Below are positions 11,372-24,172 of a stretch of DNA of 64,000 bases, piece by piece (position 1 is the stretch's first letter; every line of letters begins with the position of its first letter). Below the pieces are notes generated by a model that made no database searches, was not told the origin of the DNA, and was given only the letters and a program-made list of their open reading frames with translations. The stretch covers positions 5,200,001 to 5,264,000 of the forward strand of contig NC_091674.1 of assembly GCF_042453785.1 (NCBI RefSeq), given 5' to 3'. This DNA is from Malus domestica (lineage: Eukaryota > Streptophyta > Magnoliopsida > Rosales > Rosaceae). The position numbers and the translations under genes are program-made.

Positions 11372-14131
11372 ATGGAAAGCATAGCAGTGTGGCAAGGGGC
11401 AACACTGTGCGGGATTGTATCCTGGGTGATAGTAGCTTCATATCTCGATGTGACCCGAAAGCTTCGATCTTTGCTGCAACCATGGGTGGCCCACCATGTC
11501 ACCGCCGGCACTCCTCTCATCCTCCAGATCCAGGTTTCCCACCTTCAAATCCAATCCGGCCCAGATGATCATTTTTCTTCTGTTCCATCAAATTTCAAAT
11601 TTTATTTGACTTTTTCAATTTTTTGGATTTGGGTTTTTGTTGGGTTTTTTTTACAGAATTATCAGCATAGATTCTTGGATGCTTTCTTCTCTGCCTTGTC
11701 ATGTGTTGTTTCTGTGCCATTTTACACTGCTTTTCTTCCTTTGCTTTTCTGGGTAAGCTTTTTCTTCTTACTTTAACAAAGTGAATTTTGGTTCCTTTGG
11801 TTGTTAATATGCCATTTTTGAGCTGTATGTTTGTTATGTTAATCGACATTCTGAGAATTTCTTGTCGTTGTTGCTTTTCGTTGACGGTTTTTAGAGCGGG
11901 CATGGAAAATTGGCTAGACAAATGACTCTGCTGATGGCTTTCTGTGATTATATGGGGAACTGCATAAAGGTAATCACTTTCTTTCTTACTGTTTAGTTTT
12001 TGTATTCGGTAAGTGCTTTAGTTTCTGGTATCAAGTTATATATTTTTCGGCTTTGTGTGTTTATAGGATGTGGTATCAGCTCCTAGACCTCGTTGCCCAC
12101 CCGTTAGAAGAATAACCGCTACGAAAGATGAGGAAGATAATGCTTTGGAATATGGATTGCCATCTTCTCACACTCTAAACACAATTTGCTTATCCGGGTA
12201 TCTACTTGTCTTCTTGCCCATGCAGCTTGTTTTTCAAGCATAAATTTTTTTGCAGAGCTAATGATAAATTGTTTCAATTTTAGTTAAAAGGTTATAAACC
12301 GTGTGTTGCTGGATCCTGATTTTGAACATATATTCTGAATGAATCGGGACGGTTGGTTCACGCTTATTTCCCCAAGCTCTCGATTTATCAATTTGAGGCA
12401 AAACTTGTGTTATTCAAGACTAACTAGCATTTTAGCCATGAATCGTCAACCCATGCATCAGAAAGTCAAGCGCATGCTGTATGAATTACTGTCATGTATG
12501 TACTAATCGTTTGCTCTTGGGTTAGGGGTTTCCAGATTCCTTTTGCATTACATCCTATCGTATTCTCAGAATGAAGATGCCCATGTTAAAATTGCTGGAT
12601 TGGCTCTTGTTTGCTTGCTTGTGGGTTTCATTGGTTTAGGTGAGTTTATCTTTTTCTATGAGTTGTCTACAGCTTCTTTATATTTATTGTTTAATCCCGA
12701 AGCTAACTTGTGTTTTATTGATAGGAAGAATTTATCTCGGCATGCACAGTCCTATTGATATCATAAGTGGCCTTGCTATTGGATTGGTGATTCTTTGGTT
12801 CTGGCTCAGTGTTCACAAATATGTTGACAGTTTTGTAGTCTCGGGACAAAATGGTACGCACACTACAAGTCATTTAACTCATATATTGTGGTTGAAACAA
12901 CCTATAGCACAAACCTAAGCGTTTAAAGAACTTAATAATGCAAGAAGAGACTGCAACAGTCAGGTGGTGAGCTTGAAAATACACAGATATGACCACCACA
13001 TGCTCTCTTGCAAGTCAGAATTTGGAATACGGAAGCTTTCAGAAGGCGTTACCAGCCTTACAAAGCATTCTGTGAATATCCTTGTAGGACTGAAATAAGC
13101 ATGGAACTCGGTCTGATACATGAGATACATGCATCCGACATGGATAAGAGGTTTCTAGAAATGCTTTCAGTATCATGTTAGAGTAGGGATGGCAACAGTT
13201 CGGTTTGGGGACGGAAATGCTATATCCATCCCCATAACCACGAAAATTAACCATGCAAGTTAACCATCGGGTATAATCCATAACCATACCCACTGGGTAA
13301 CGGATTCCTCATCGGTTAACGGGTATTGCAGTTACATCCTTGTAAAGTCCGTATCCGTATGTAATCTTAATGCACACTGTTTGTATTGCAGTTACATCCT
13401 CTTGGGCTGCCCTAAGCTTGATACTGCTTTTTGCTTATCCAACTCCTGAGTTCCCAACTCCAAGTTTTGAGTACCACACAGCCTTCAACGGCGTTGCATT
13501 CGGAATTGTAAGTAATCGATGATCCCTTAACATCAGAATTGTAATTGTTGCTAAATTTGCATATTCGTTTACTATTACACAAGCATTATCTTATCAGGCC
13601 ATTTTTATATTATCATGTTAAAACTTTTTTTTTTTTTTTGGAAATTCATGCAAAAGTTTCTGTCGGAGTTTATTTTCCGCCCCCGTAATGTTGATAACTA
13701 AAAACAACAATGTTATCCAGGTATCTGGGGTCCAGCAGACGTACCATCAGTTCCACCATGAAGCCGTTCCACGTGTATTTACATCACAATTAACCGCCCC
13801 TGGCTTTATGGGAAGAATGCTTGTGGGAATACCAACCATACTTATCGTGAAGTTCTGTAGCAAAGCTCTTGCTAAATGGATTCTTCCAGTGCTGGCCAAC
13901 ACCCTCGGTATCCCAATAAGATCAACCACTTACGTCGCATCGCTAAAGGGATCGAGTGATGGCAAAAAATCAGATGGTTTGAAGCAATCGGGTTATGTCC
14001 AAAAGCTGTTCATTTTCTCCAGCCAAGAATCGTTTGACGTTGATACAGGCATAAGATTCCTTCAATATGCCGGCCTGGCATGGTCCGTCGTCGATCTTGT
14101 TCCTTCCCTTTTCTCTCATCTAAGATTGTAG
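11372..14131 (+). CDS. LPPD: Lipid phosphate phosphatase delta (long-chain-base 1-phosphate phosphatase)
   Basis: Eight exons: 11372-11533, 11657-11752, 11895-11969, 12067-12197, 12536-12639, 12725-12853, 13392-13507, 13721-14131. The sum is 1224 bp, 407 aa, phases consistent. It closely matches Arabidopsis LPP-delta, an ER membrane enzyme that dephosphorylates sphingoid long-chain-base 1-phosphates and so tempers that lipid signal. The PAP2 catalytic motifs are present: K111-DVVSAPR-P119, P143-SSHT147, and R191-IYLGMH197-SPID201. Several hydrophobic membrane spans follow and precede these motifs (for example VCLLVGFIGL and LAIGLVILWFWL). The C-terminal part carries GVQQTYHQFHHEA and ends LVPSLFSHLRL. 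Intron 6 contains transposon-like sequence and a decoy copy of the exon 7 acceptor. The start is set by MESIAVWQG, which matches the family. Confidence 0.93.
13186..13391 (+). mobile_element. hAT-end-like fragment and duplicated acceptor inside LPP-delta intron 6
   Basis: TAGGGATGGCAACAGTTCGG at about 13,186 resembles the terminal sequence of plant non-autonomous hAT elements. GGTAACGGATT and CGGTTAACGGG-type subterminal phrases follow. No matching right terminus was found. The phrase TATTGCAGTTACATCCT occurs twice (about 13,326 and 13,385); only the second leads into exon 7. Confidence 0.45.
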
Positions 14132-15146
14132 GTAATGCTTCATTATTCATATTATTAGAATATGCACTCGCAATTTTCCAAATGGAAATATGCTCTCTGT
14201 CCGGTTTTGTTAAATGCGTATATGTTGCAGTAATGAAACATATTGATTTTGCTATTCCCATGGAAACCTCTGAAGAGTTGCACGAATGATTTTGCTATTC
14301 ATTCGAGAGCTGCAGACATTTGAAGTTACAGTATACCCGAAATGCGAATATCGGAGGAAATGAAAATGGTTAAGGGTGTTGCAACTGTTGTAACAACGCA
14401 CTATTCCTATTAATTTGTTTGTAAAAAACGCTATATTCCTTATTAATTAGGGACACATGCTCTTAACTACTTAAGCTACAAGCTCCGGTGTTGGCTATCT
14501 TCAAACACTCAAAGCTCTTTGTTCGACACGTTTTGTATCCTTCAAAGTTCGGAGCCTTGAAGTACAAGATAAACTAAACATCTCCCAATGAAGAAACAGC
14601 TGCGGAAGAGTAGTCTACAAAACAAGCACTTGGATTTTCACAAGAAGACCATGGGCAATGGCTTCAAAAGTGCACGGGCACAGCGAGAACCCAAGGACGT
14701 TCAAGATCCTGCGGTCTTGTGCAAGTGGGTGAGCAAGTATGAGCACAAAATGCCATGATATTGCAAAAACATCGAGCAATCGAAGAAAAGAGCAAAACAT
14801 CCACTAATAATAAAGTCCCATGCACCCATGGGAAGGGTGAGCAAAACGTACAAGGCGAAAAAGAACGAAAATACAAAAACGAAAAAGGATATCCACATCT
14901 TCTGCTGCTGGATATGATACAATAATTACGATGAGTCAACAGCTAGGCGAACTATTCGATGGGAAATCCAGCAACGTTCTAGTGTAAGACAAATCAGCAG
15001 GCACCTTACCTGTGTATTTTACATCGGTCTTGGAATCCTATGACCTAGATTGCAAACCCAATAGTCATCTTGTGCAAAAACAATGTGCTACCCCAATCGT
15101 GGAAGAGTGGAAGAACCACAAAATAAATGACACCAATGCAGTAGTT
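14132..15146. other. Convergent 3' flanks of LPP-delta and PP2A
   Basis: The two genes point toward each other here. The stretch should hold both 3' UTRs. No third gene was recognised; the short open frames on the minus strand at 14,600-14,940 have no family features. Confidence 0.5.
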
Positions 15147-18100
15147 TCAAAGAAAGTAATCGGGTGTTCTACGGGTAACATCTGGCTCTCCTCTCCTCGG
15201 AGCTGGCTCAAACTGCAAAAACGTAAAGCATATTTTGAAGCACTCGCAAAATTTATCAAACTGTGCCTTACCACTTATTTACTTATGACCCTCTGTGTGT
15301 GTGTGAGTGAGTGAGAGAGAGGGGGAGACCGAGAGAGAATGAATACCTGAATGAAGGTATGGCCCCTGCAGTCATCGACTTCTAAAACAGAAGCCATGTT
15401 CCCGCAGCGATAGCAATAATTAGGTGCACTAAATATAGTAACCACCTTTTGTTCCTGTCCAAACAAAACAACGTTATATAAATAGACCTCATCCGCTGTG
15501 TACCAAAGTAGACGATAAAATATCCCCATTTTACAGATAAAAAATTACATGTGCCCAGTTGAATCCATCCATGACCAACTGATGAGCTCTTGCAATCAAC
15601 TTTAAATTGTTTGTATGATTAAACTGTTCAGATATATCCTGCAAAAAGGAATCGAGTACTTTGACCAGTAAGAACTACATATTCCACAATGCAAACATCA
15701 TATACAGTATATGTTAAGATGTCAATTAGAACTCTGGGCAGTGTAATATCTTCAAAAATAAGAGTCCAACGAAATATTTGATGTTACCTGGCCAAAAGTA
15801 TATCCTGCACCGCGAGGCGAAATACCCCAACCACATCGGTCATCTGGGTCAGACCATAACAGATCACACATCGGCCCTTCATGTGGAACCTCTTGAACAC
15901 GATCAAAATTCCTTATGTTATCAAGGTTTTCAATTGAAGGGGACAATCCACCATGCAGGCAAAATATTTCTGACTCGACCTAAGAAGGAGAAATAAGCAC
16001 ATAGGAGTATCATAATAGGAAATCCACATAAGTACTTCAGGAAGGCAAACTGAGACTTGCTCACTATCCACACTATTATTACAGTGAGCCCATCAATGGG
16101 TAAAAGTGAGTCTAAACAAGCAGCAAACAAACAGGATCAGCTCAAATTTTATAAAGAGAATCTGAAAAAGGTACATCTCTCCTAATTTTTATCTTCTATC
16201 AAGATTCAAGAATGTTAGTACTTGCAGTGTTTTGAACTACCGCTATTCTTCTCTAACACGGAAAAACATCTTGAAGAGTTGTCCACTAATTACTAAAGTG
16301 TGCTTAATAAATGAGCAAGGTGAAATTAAATTACAGAAAACCACAAAAGCAACTCAGAAATTTATTCTGTTTATGAAAATCGTCAATCCATCTGTATCCA
16401 AAGTAGTAACACATCATTTAATAGCAACCAAGTGGAAAACAAATACTCACCAATGCTGTCAGTGGAAAGTAGTCAAAAAGGTCAGTGAAGATCTTCCAAA
16501 CATTGGCATTGCCATACCTGTAAGTGAATAATCAGACAATGCACTGTCATTGATTTGCCAGAGGAGCTAGAAGCAGATTGTTCTACATGCATAAATTGTT
16601 GGAAACCGCCACATAAACTACAATTTAATCTAAAACGCTAAAATACGACAAACTAAAACAATCTTTACATCACAATAGTAGATAGAAATGCCAAACCAGT
16701 ACCCAAATGACGAACAAACAAGAGGCCTTAAGAGAATGATACAGAAGTGAAAGTCCATCAAGAGTGATAACCTCATGCTCTATTGCATCAGGTGTTGAAC
16801 CATGCCACAAACACAAACAGACTACAGTAGGAAGGATTCAGCATAATCTAATAGAGGCTTCAAAAACTGCAGTGTCCTGTAATTATAAGAACTCAAGACT
16901 TCACATCTTGTTGAGACGATGATAAGAAACAAACCGAATGTTTTAAAGAGAAGCAGTTCCTGACAGATTGTTTCAAGCAATATTATGGCTAAATAGCATC
17001 TCGATAACATATATATGCAATAAATTAATATTAATATCTTCAATAAGGTCTTGCATAATTTGTGAGCTAGCACACCAGTTGGTTTGTTTATCATACATAA
17101 AGCTTATGCTAACCAGAAGAATAAAAACTTCATAAACCTTGATTGGAGTAGTACTAATATGCCTTCTATTGTAAACATGAAATGGTACTAATATTCCCTC
17201 AATTGATGAAATGGTACTAATATTCCTTCAATTGACCTCAGTCCAAGGCAGAAGAAGTATTCAGACTCACATGGAGTTTACATCCAGATCTGGGGTAGTA
17301 ACTCCAAGGGACTTTAGCAAGTATTCATACTTGCTTGTTTGAGTCTTACTGTCCAATAATGAGTCCAATAGTCCCTAAGTTTCAATCCTCTTATTATTTG
17401 GTTTAACTAATGTAATTCCCCTTCTTCAATACCAATCATTTGTGGTTATGGATGTTTTCCTGCTTCCAACATGAAACTAATACAGTCATAAGTTACAAAC
17501 CCATATCCATTGACATAGGCGTTCAAGGTAAGTAGTATTTTCAAAACATGGTTATTTAGCGTGCAGAATACTCACTTTCGGAGACACTCATCATAAAACC
17601 CATAAACCTGAGTAATCTGTGAAAAAAAAGAAATGAGTATGAAGTTATAATCCACCATAATGATTCCAGATCAATGTTCCAGCACAATTTAAACTTCACA
17701 AATGCAGGGTAAATTACAATGTTGTAAAAAACCAGCATTCAAAAAAAAAAAAAATGAAAAGAAATTTGAAGTTTGAACAGAATATACTTTTGTTTTCTAC
17801 AGGCTCAATATTAGTTGTAACAAAATAAACAAAATATTAGCACATTTGCTGAAAGCAAAATGAAACCAGACAACATAAAATGGCGAAAGATAAAATACCT
17901 GGCGACTTTCATGGTTTCCTCTGAGAATAGTGATTCGCTGAGGATAACGCACTTTCAGGGCCACTAAGAGCTGGATGAATAAAATAGCCATTATCAGCAA
18001 TAAATTTTGAAAGTGTAAAACAATAAAAAATTGCTAAACAAATTTCAGATGCCATGCATATTAAAGGAGGAATAATCCAGTTTCATCCTAAGCCGGTCAA

Positions 18101-20227
18101 AGTTGCCATTTGAAACAATTTGGTTTTGGCCCCTAAGGTATCGTTTGGTATGCAGACGGGATGGGACGGGACGGGACGGGACGGGACGGGACGGGACAAG
18201 ACAGGACAGAACGGAGAGGGAGCAAAGATGCCCTCGGATGGAAACAAGGAGGAAGAAGAAGGAGACGGAGAAGTTATAATTTTGTGTTCCACGGATGTGG
18301 AACGAGTCGTTCCAGGGGGTGAGGTGGAATGAAAATTCACCCAAAACTTGTCCCATGGAACAGCACGTTCCACCCTTTTTAGGTGCACCAAACGTGGGAC
18401 AGAACGCTCCGTCCCACTCCGTTCCGTCCCGTCCCACGTACCAAACGGTTCCTAAAAGAACTGTCTAGCCAAATTGTGACCGGCACCCTTATATGATGAT
18501 CAACAAAGCACTCACCCCATATGCGAGCTGAATTTCATAGATTGTCACCCAGTTTCAAGAAAAATGGATTGACTGACAAAATAAGAGATAGTGACTTTTA
18601 TTCAAATGTAAAGCATTCACATGAAAGTATACACACAGACATATGGTAGTATGGGAACAACTCTACAGCAGTACTTTTCATAATCGTAAGAAAATCCAAA
18701 AGATTGAGGGTTGCATACCGTCACAGTTTCAACAGAATAATAGCCGCGGTCCACATAATCTCCCATAAACAAGTAATTGGTATCAGGACACTGTCAAAGA
18801 AAATGATAAAATTAGAGCAAACCCTCAACAAGAATATTGGCAATAAAATCAACAACATGGCAGATACCAATGGGAGGAAAAAGAACAAGGTAAGCAGAAC
18901 AAGTAAGGGAACAAATTTGAACACCACAAAATGATACAGATTAGGTCTAAGGGAAAGAGTTATAATTAATATAACAAGCAGCACTCGACAAAGTCAGTAT
19001 CCATCATCTGAAATAGAAGAGTTGAATACAAAAAGGTCATAGTCAGAGCTGATACCTTCCCTCCAATTCGGAAAAGCTCTGCAAGGTCGTGAAACTGCCC
19101 ATGAATATCTCCACAAATTGTCACTGGGCTTTTCACAGGCTGTAAGTACATGTAAATAAAAAATAATTAGTGTCTACCCATATAATTTGAAATGAAGAAC
19201 AAAAATAACGCTTTTTACCATACAAAATGCAATAAACAGTGAAATATGTAATGTAAGACAAATATAACAAGAGACACTAAAGCCCAAAATCTTCACCTGA
19301 ACATTGCTTTCTCCCATTAGAATTTCCTTTGCTTTTTCGCATAACATTCTCACCTACAATGAAGCAACGAAGAAGAGATCATGTACAGGTACTTTGATTA
19401 ACTTTTTTACCAAGAGAAAATGGAGAAGATAGAAAATTGAGAACTTTTTTTGCACTCATTACAAAACTTCAAAAGGAAAAGAGTAGGAAGTAGATGTTGA
19501 CGAGGAACGGTTCTGATACTGGTAAATCTTAAGATGCAAGTGCACCAATTGTGCAATCGTGACAATTTCAGAGTTTCCCATGTACAAAATCATCAAATTT
19601 CATTGCCTAACAATATTTACCCTATTTCCATTAAAAACTCTAAATACCGGGCATCTCCCTCCAAATCATGAGAAAATGATTCATACTAAAACTGCTTATG
19701 GCAAAACAAAAATTCCATATCAAAGAAACTTTTGTATCACTACTAATAGAGCTCATGAGTTGTCCCAAAAATTGGTAAACAAATCAAATGCACAAAAAAT
19801 TTGAGACCAAGAAAGGCTTTTGATAATAATCACAATAAACAGAACCTGAATTACATCACTACAAACATTCAACTAGAAATCCCCCATTTGATCTCTAAGG
19901 AAACCAAGAAAAGTAAAGAACTTTTTCCCTCAAGAAAATACACACACAAAAATTCAACTAGAAATTCCAATCCCCACGGATCCAACAGCAAATCAAGAAA
20001 CCCCATGATCCCATTTTCCCTCCCAAATTTTCCAGGCAACCAAACAGACACCAACCCAACCCTAATCCCCAAATTCCTCAATAAAACACCGCTCAATCAC
20101 CAAAAGAAAGAAAACGAAGAATGTGTAACAGAACCTGTTGCTCCGAGAGTGGCTTGCACTGCATGAGTTGCTCGATCTGCTCGTTGAGATCGCTGTTCGT
20201 GTCCGACGATACCGAATTCACGCCCAT
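15147..20227 (-). CDS. PP2A: Serine/threonine protein phosphatase 2A catalytic subunit, PP2A-3/4 type
   Basis: Eleven exons in transcript order: 20135-20227, 19297-19353, 19056-19139, 18719-18790, 17899-17970, 17576-17616, 16451-16517, 15788-15979, 15549-15638, 15347-15454, 15147-15212. Together 942 bp, 313 aa, the length of the plant PP2A-3/4 subfamily; the other plant subfamily is about 306 aa. The metallophosphatase motifs are intact: GDIHG at residues 60-64, GDYVDRG at 88-94, GNHE at 120-123, then [15 protein letters not shown] and [11 protein letters not shown]. The tail TPDYFL (308-313) keeps the Tyr and the terminal Leu used for regulatory phosphorylation and carboxymethylation in this family. 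It acts with A and B subunits on many substrates. A 316-bp MITE lies in the intron between exons 4 and 5. The start [11 protein letters not shown] is supported by family N-termini of the same length. Confidence 0.96.
18137..18452. mobile_element. Tourist-like (PIF/Harbinger) MITE in a PP2A intron
   Basis: The terminal inverted repeats are GGTATCGTTTGGTA on the left and, read inward from the right, GGAACCGTTTGGTA. The flanking trinucleotide TAA is duplicated (18134-18136 and 18453-18455). TIRs of GG-x-GTTTGGTA type with a 3-bp TAA/TTA duplication are the signature of PIF/Harbinger MITEs. A (GGGAC)n run of about seven units lies just inside the left end, and GTCCC units mirror it on the right. 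The element has no coding capacity. Confidence 0.8.
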
Positions 20228-20711
20228 CTTGCTTCTCTCAACTTCGAATTGGAAAATCGAATTGGGGATTTTATTGGTATCCGGATTAGGGAGGATTAGG
20301 GATAACCCTAACCCCAGATTAGGATATTGGTGCCAGTCCTCACACTCTGATCCTGCTTAAACCAGAGGTGGAGAGGACGGAGACAAATCTAAGGAGAGAG
20401 CGCGTGGAGGAGGGAAGTGAATTTGTAGGCTCTTCCGCTGCCACGCATTTATTGAATTACGTAATTGTCCCTCTGCGGTTTCAATTTTTAAACTGCATGC
20501 CCTTCGTTTTGTTCGTGTGGGCTTTCTCTTGCAATTGTGAGAGGCCCGGCCCAAACCCATGCTATCGGCACAACCCATGTTTAAAATATAGGGTCTCACA
20601 CCGCTTGATCGTCAAATCGGATAAATTAAAGAAGATCAAATAACAAAAATTAACAAGGAATGTGTAAGAAGTAAAAATGGGTGTGTAGATATCACACTCC
20701 AAAATAAATTG
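20228..20711 (-). promoter_or_regulatory. PP2A leader and proximal promoter
   Basis: This is the whole space between the PP2A start codon and the left edge of the giant MULE. It should hold the 5' UTR and core promoter. No clear TATA box was chosen. The last nine bases, AATAAATTG (20703-20711), are the left copy of the MULE target duplication. Confidence 0.55.
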
Positions 20712-21866
20712 GGAGCTACTAGACCCACCCACATTTCTTGTTTCCCCACCCTCCTTATTTTCCGCTATGAAACTGTATTAGGGTTAATTTTTAAGGAAAA
20801 CTAATCAAAAGGACTTCAAAACTTTGAGTTTTAATAAAAATAAAAAAACCATGTTGTAAGTTTATTTAATGGTTAGTATAAAACCCACTTTTAAATGAGC
20901 TCAACTTAAATGGCCCAACCTAAATAACAAGTTGATTTGTCAATTTTGCCCCTAACGGTTTTAGGTTAACTTACATTAATTAATCTGTTAGTTTAGTTAC
21001 TTTGAAATTAGCACAACCGACTCGAATGGCTCGTTTTTTTGCTAAAATGTTGCAGAGTTCTTCACTTTGTAGATTTTATTTTTTTTCGTGAATTGGGCGA
21101 AGGTTTTGAGATTCTATTTTTTTTTTGAAATCTTGATTTTTGTGTTGTTCGTTTAGGTCTTTCAAAGTAAGAATTATTCTTCAATTGAAGGTTCGTTAAA
21201 GGTTCTTAGATTTTTTTTTCTTCCAAAACTGAAGGTTCTGAGATTTTTTTTTGGATTCGTGATCTTTGTTGTTGTTCATTGTTTCACTAGAGTTATGTAA
21301 TTGATTGCCGTTCTTCATAGTTTCGTTGTTTGGAGGTAATTGGCACTGCATTACAGGTTTTGAGATTCTAGTTTCATAGTTTTTTGAGTTTTTGCATTGA
21401 TTGATATATTTTGTCTTAATTTGTGTTTAAATTACAATATATCAGGCAATTGATTCCTTTTTTTTTTTTTTTTTTTTTTTTGAAATTTTCAGTTTTGATC
21501 TTACTGTTTTGAAGACTTTGCAAGTAGTCTTGATTTGTTCATCACGCTGTATGTGTTTAATTTTTCATAAATAGTGGATGTAGTTTTATAATAGTTTCTG
21601 AAACAGTTATTATTATAGTACTTTTTAGCTTTTTAATTTTGTTTTAGAAATATTGTTAGTTTTTTTGTTCATTTTATGTGAATATGATTTATGAAATAGT
21701 TATTGTTTTGTTTTACAAATATTAGGTTTTGTTTTGCAACAGATTACTAAGCAGTTTTGGTTGTGTGTTACATTTTGTCTTTGTGTGTTTAATTTTCATA
21801 AATAGTGGATGTAGGTATTATACTAGTTTCTAAAACAGTTATTATTATAGTACTTTTTATCTTTTT

Positions 21867-24172
21867 TGTGAAATCTCGTCCCCGAAATTTCACTATTCAT
21901 TACGTATCTCGTTATTACAAACGACTGAATACATGCGTAATAAAAATTGGAACTTGGAACCAAAAAATTTTTACAAAACAAGTATCGATCATTTTATTCA
22001 AAGTAGAGGGAAAAGATAATATCACTATATATAAAATATTAATGATAGAATAAAATAATAATAAAATAAGAAAGTGAGGAAGGGTGGAGAACCATCGAGA
22101 AAAAAAAAAGAAAAAAAAAGGAAAACGGGAGTAGGGGGAAATTGGGCGTGGGAAAAATGAGGGGTAGAAGCCATTTTCCTCTTCCTCCTTTACTCGCTTC
22201 ACCCCTTGCAAACTATTTTCAACATAACTTCCTCATATGATAATGAAATCACACGAGGCTGGAAGCTATACTTGCGTAGCAAAGCCGTCTTCAATCTGAT
22301 ACCATACCCACTCTTTGAAAACCAGTGCACAAAGAAAAAAGGGTCCAAACATATCGACGTTTTCCGGCGACTTTTTCCTGATTCGACCAACCCTGCTGAA
22401 ACCTAGCCTCGACCCAAGTGAAAATAATTGTTCTTTCACAGTGGGCTCTCCTCTAGCGTAAGTTTTATTTTTCCAAGGTGTTAACTTTCAGTTTTGGGAT
22501 CAGTCCTTGATTTCAAATTTTAATTTGGTATTCTGCATGAATATTTAAGATGATACTTGTTGTATTGTTAAGGAGTTGAATCGGAACTAGGCAAGAAGGA
22601 TTGGTTGCATATTTAGGGAAGAACCTTGAAATCCTAACCTCAATTTGGTTCTCTTTAGAAATGTAAGAGTTGGGTTTGTTTTATAAGTATCAATGTTATT
22701 CCCTAGTCGAGGCCATATACATTTGAATATTTTGTATGCCATATTTGTCCTGCACTTGAAGAACATTGTTGAATTTGAATGTGTTGTAGCCTAAGTTTGT
22801 GTAGATAATTAGAGTTCTAAAACTACTGAGTGGTTCTATATTTTTCCATGGCATTGTCAGATGCTGATGCTAAATACTTGATTGGACAATGCTATTACTA
22901 GAGTAGAATATGACTCTTGGTTTTGGTCATTGATTTATTGGTGGTTCTTTATTTCATTCTTTCAGCGGATGAAGAGCTTAAGACTGCTAGGAATTTATAT
23001 TTTATTTTGAGGCACTTGGATAAACAGTTTGGTTTTCTATGTTAATCATTAAGAATCATTGATACGGTTTGGCTGGTGTACTAGTTACGAATAATTATTC
23101 GAATGTTATAGTTTAGGGATTTCATATTATTCTATGGCCAGAGAACTAGTTTCTTGATATCAAACATTATACCTATTCTCTAGTTGAATATAACTATGTT
23201 CTGAATTCAAGATCAATTTAATATGGTAGATCAGGTTCTTGTGGTTCGTTTGGCATGCTTATTTGATTAACTAGTGCAAATAAATGTTATCAAATTTAGT
23301 GAAGTTATAAATATATTGGATTCTATGTGAGGTGGTTGTTTTCAAACTATATGCTAAATACATAACTACTTATACAGAGAAAACCTAGGCAGCTAGTTTT
23401 ATTTGCCTATATATCAAATTATACGTATCTTCCTCACTCAATTTCATTATATACTCCAATTGGATTAGTTCTAACGAACCATTTAATTTGCTATAACTAG
23501 TCCAGCTAGTTATTATTAGATTATAGTTATATTGTTGCTTTTTTATGTACTATTGACTTTGTATTGTGGTATACAATTTGAAAGGGGTATGCTTATAGTA
23601 GTTGATTACAATTATATCTAAAGTATATTGGTAGTAATGTCATGGCTGGTATAGATATCAATAGTTGATAGATCCAATTTGGTGTAATTACTATTCGATT
23701 GAGTACTTCACCTTTACACGTATCATGTTGTTTGTTTAAATGGTAGAATGATGTTCCATTAAACATATATATCTATACGCATGCCTATACTGAAACCAAA
23801 ATCAAGTTGATGATTCACGTTCTGAAGCTATATGTATATATGTCTCATATGCCTAGACAAGCGATACAAAGAAAGCATATAGTTTGTAATAGTCATTATG
23901 ATTATATGTTTATAATGTCTTGTGGTAGTCATAGGAGGTAGTCATAGGAGTTTAGTGAAGTGGTGAACTATGAATGACTTGATTCCTTTTTAGGGTACGT
24001 AGGCAGTCTAACGAGGAGGTTAGATGCAGCCATAAAATAAAAGAAAATGACTATGTGGTTAAATAATTGATTGTGTTGTGGTCTTGTCTCGGAGGCGGGA
24101 CGTGATAGATAAACAGGAATATGGTGATGTCACGTGTCGATCTTAGACGTATGTTGGGATCGGGGCATGACA
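21867..24172 (+). mobile_element. Solo LTR 1 (Ty3/gypsy), 2306 bp
   Basis: The element begins TGTGAAATCTCGTCCCCGAA and ends GATCGGGGCATGACA, flanked by TTTTT on both sides (21862-21866 and 24173-24177). It has no internal coding region, primer-binding site or second LTR, so it is read as a solo LTR. A GGGTACGTAGGCAGTC box at about 23,993 supports a gypsy LTR. The MULE text before and after it joins cleanly. The T-run duplication is weak evidence on its own because it is low complexity. Confidence 0.7.

Noticed and set aside
11206..11520. Minus-strand frames opposite LPP-delta exon 1
   Set aside because: Shadow of a real exon and a GA repeat.
18045..18437. Minus-strand frame with repeated VPSRP residues
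   Set aside because: Produced by the (GGGAC)n array inside the intronic MITE.
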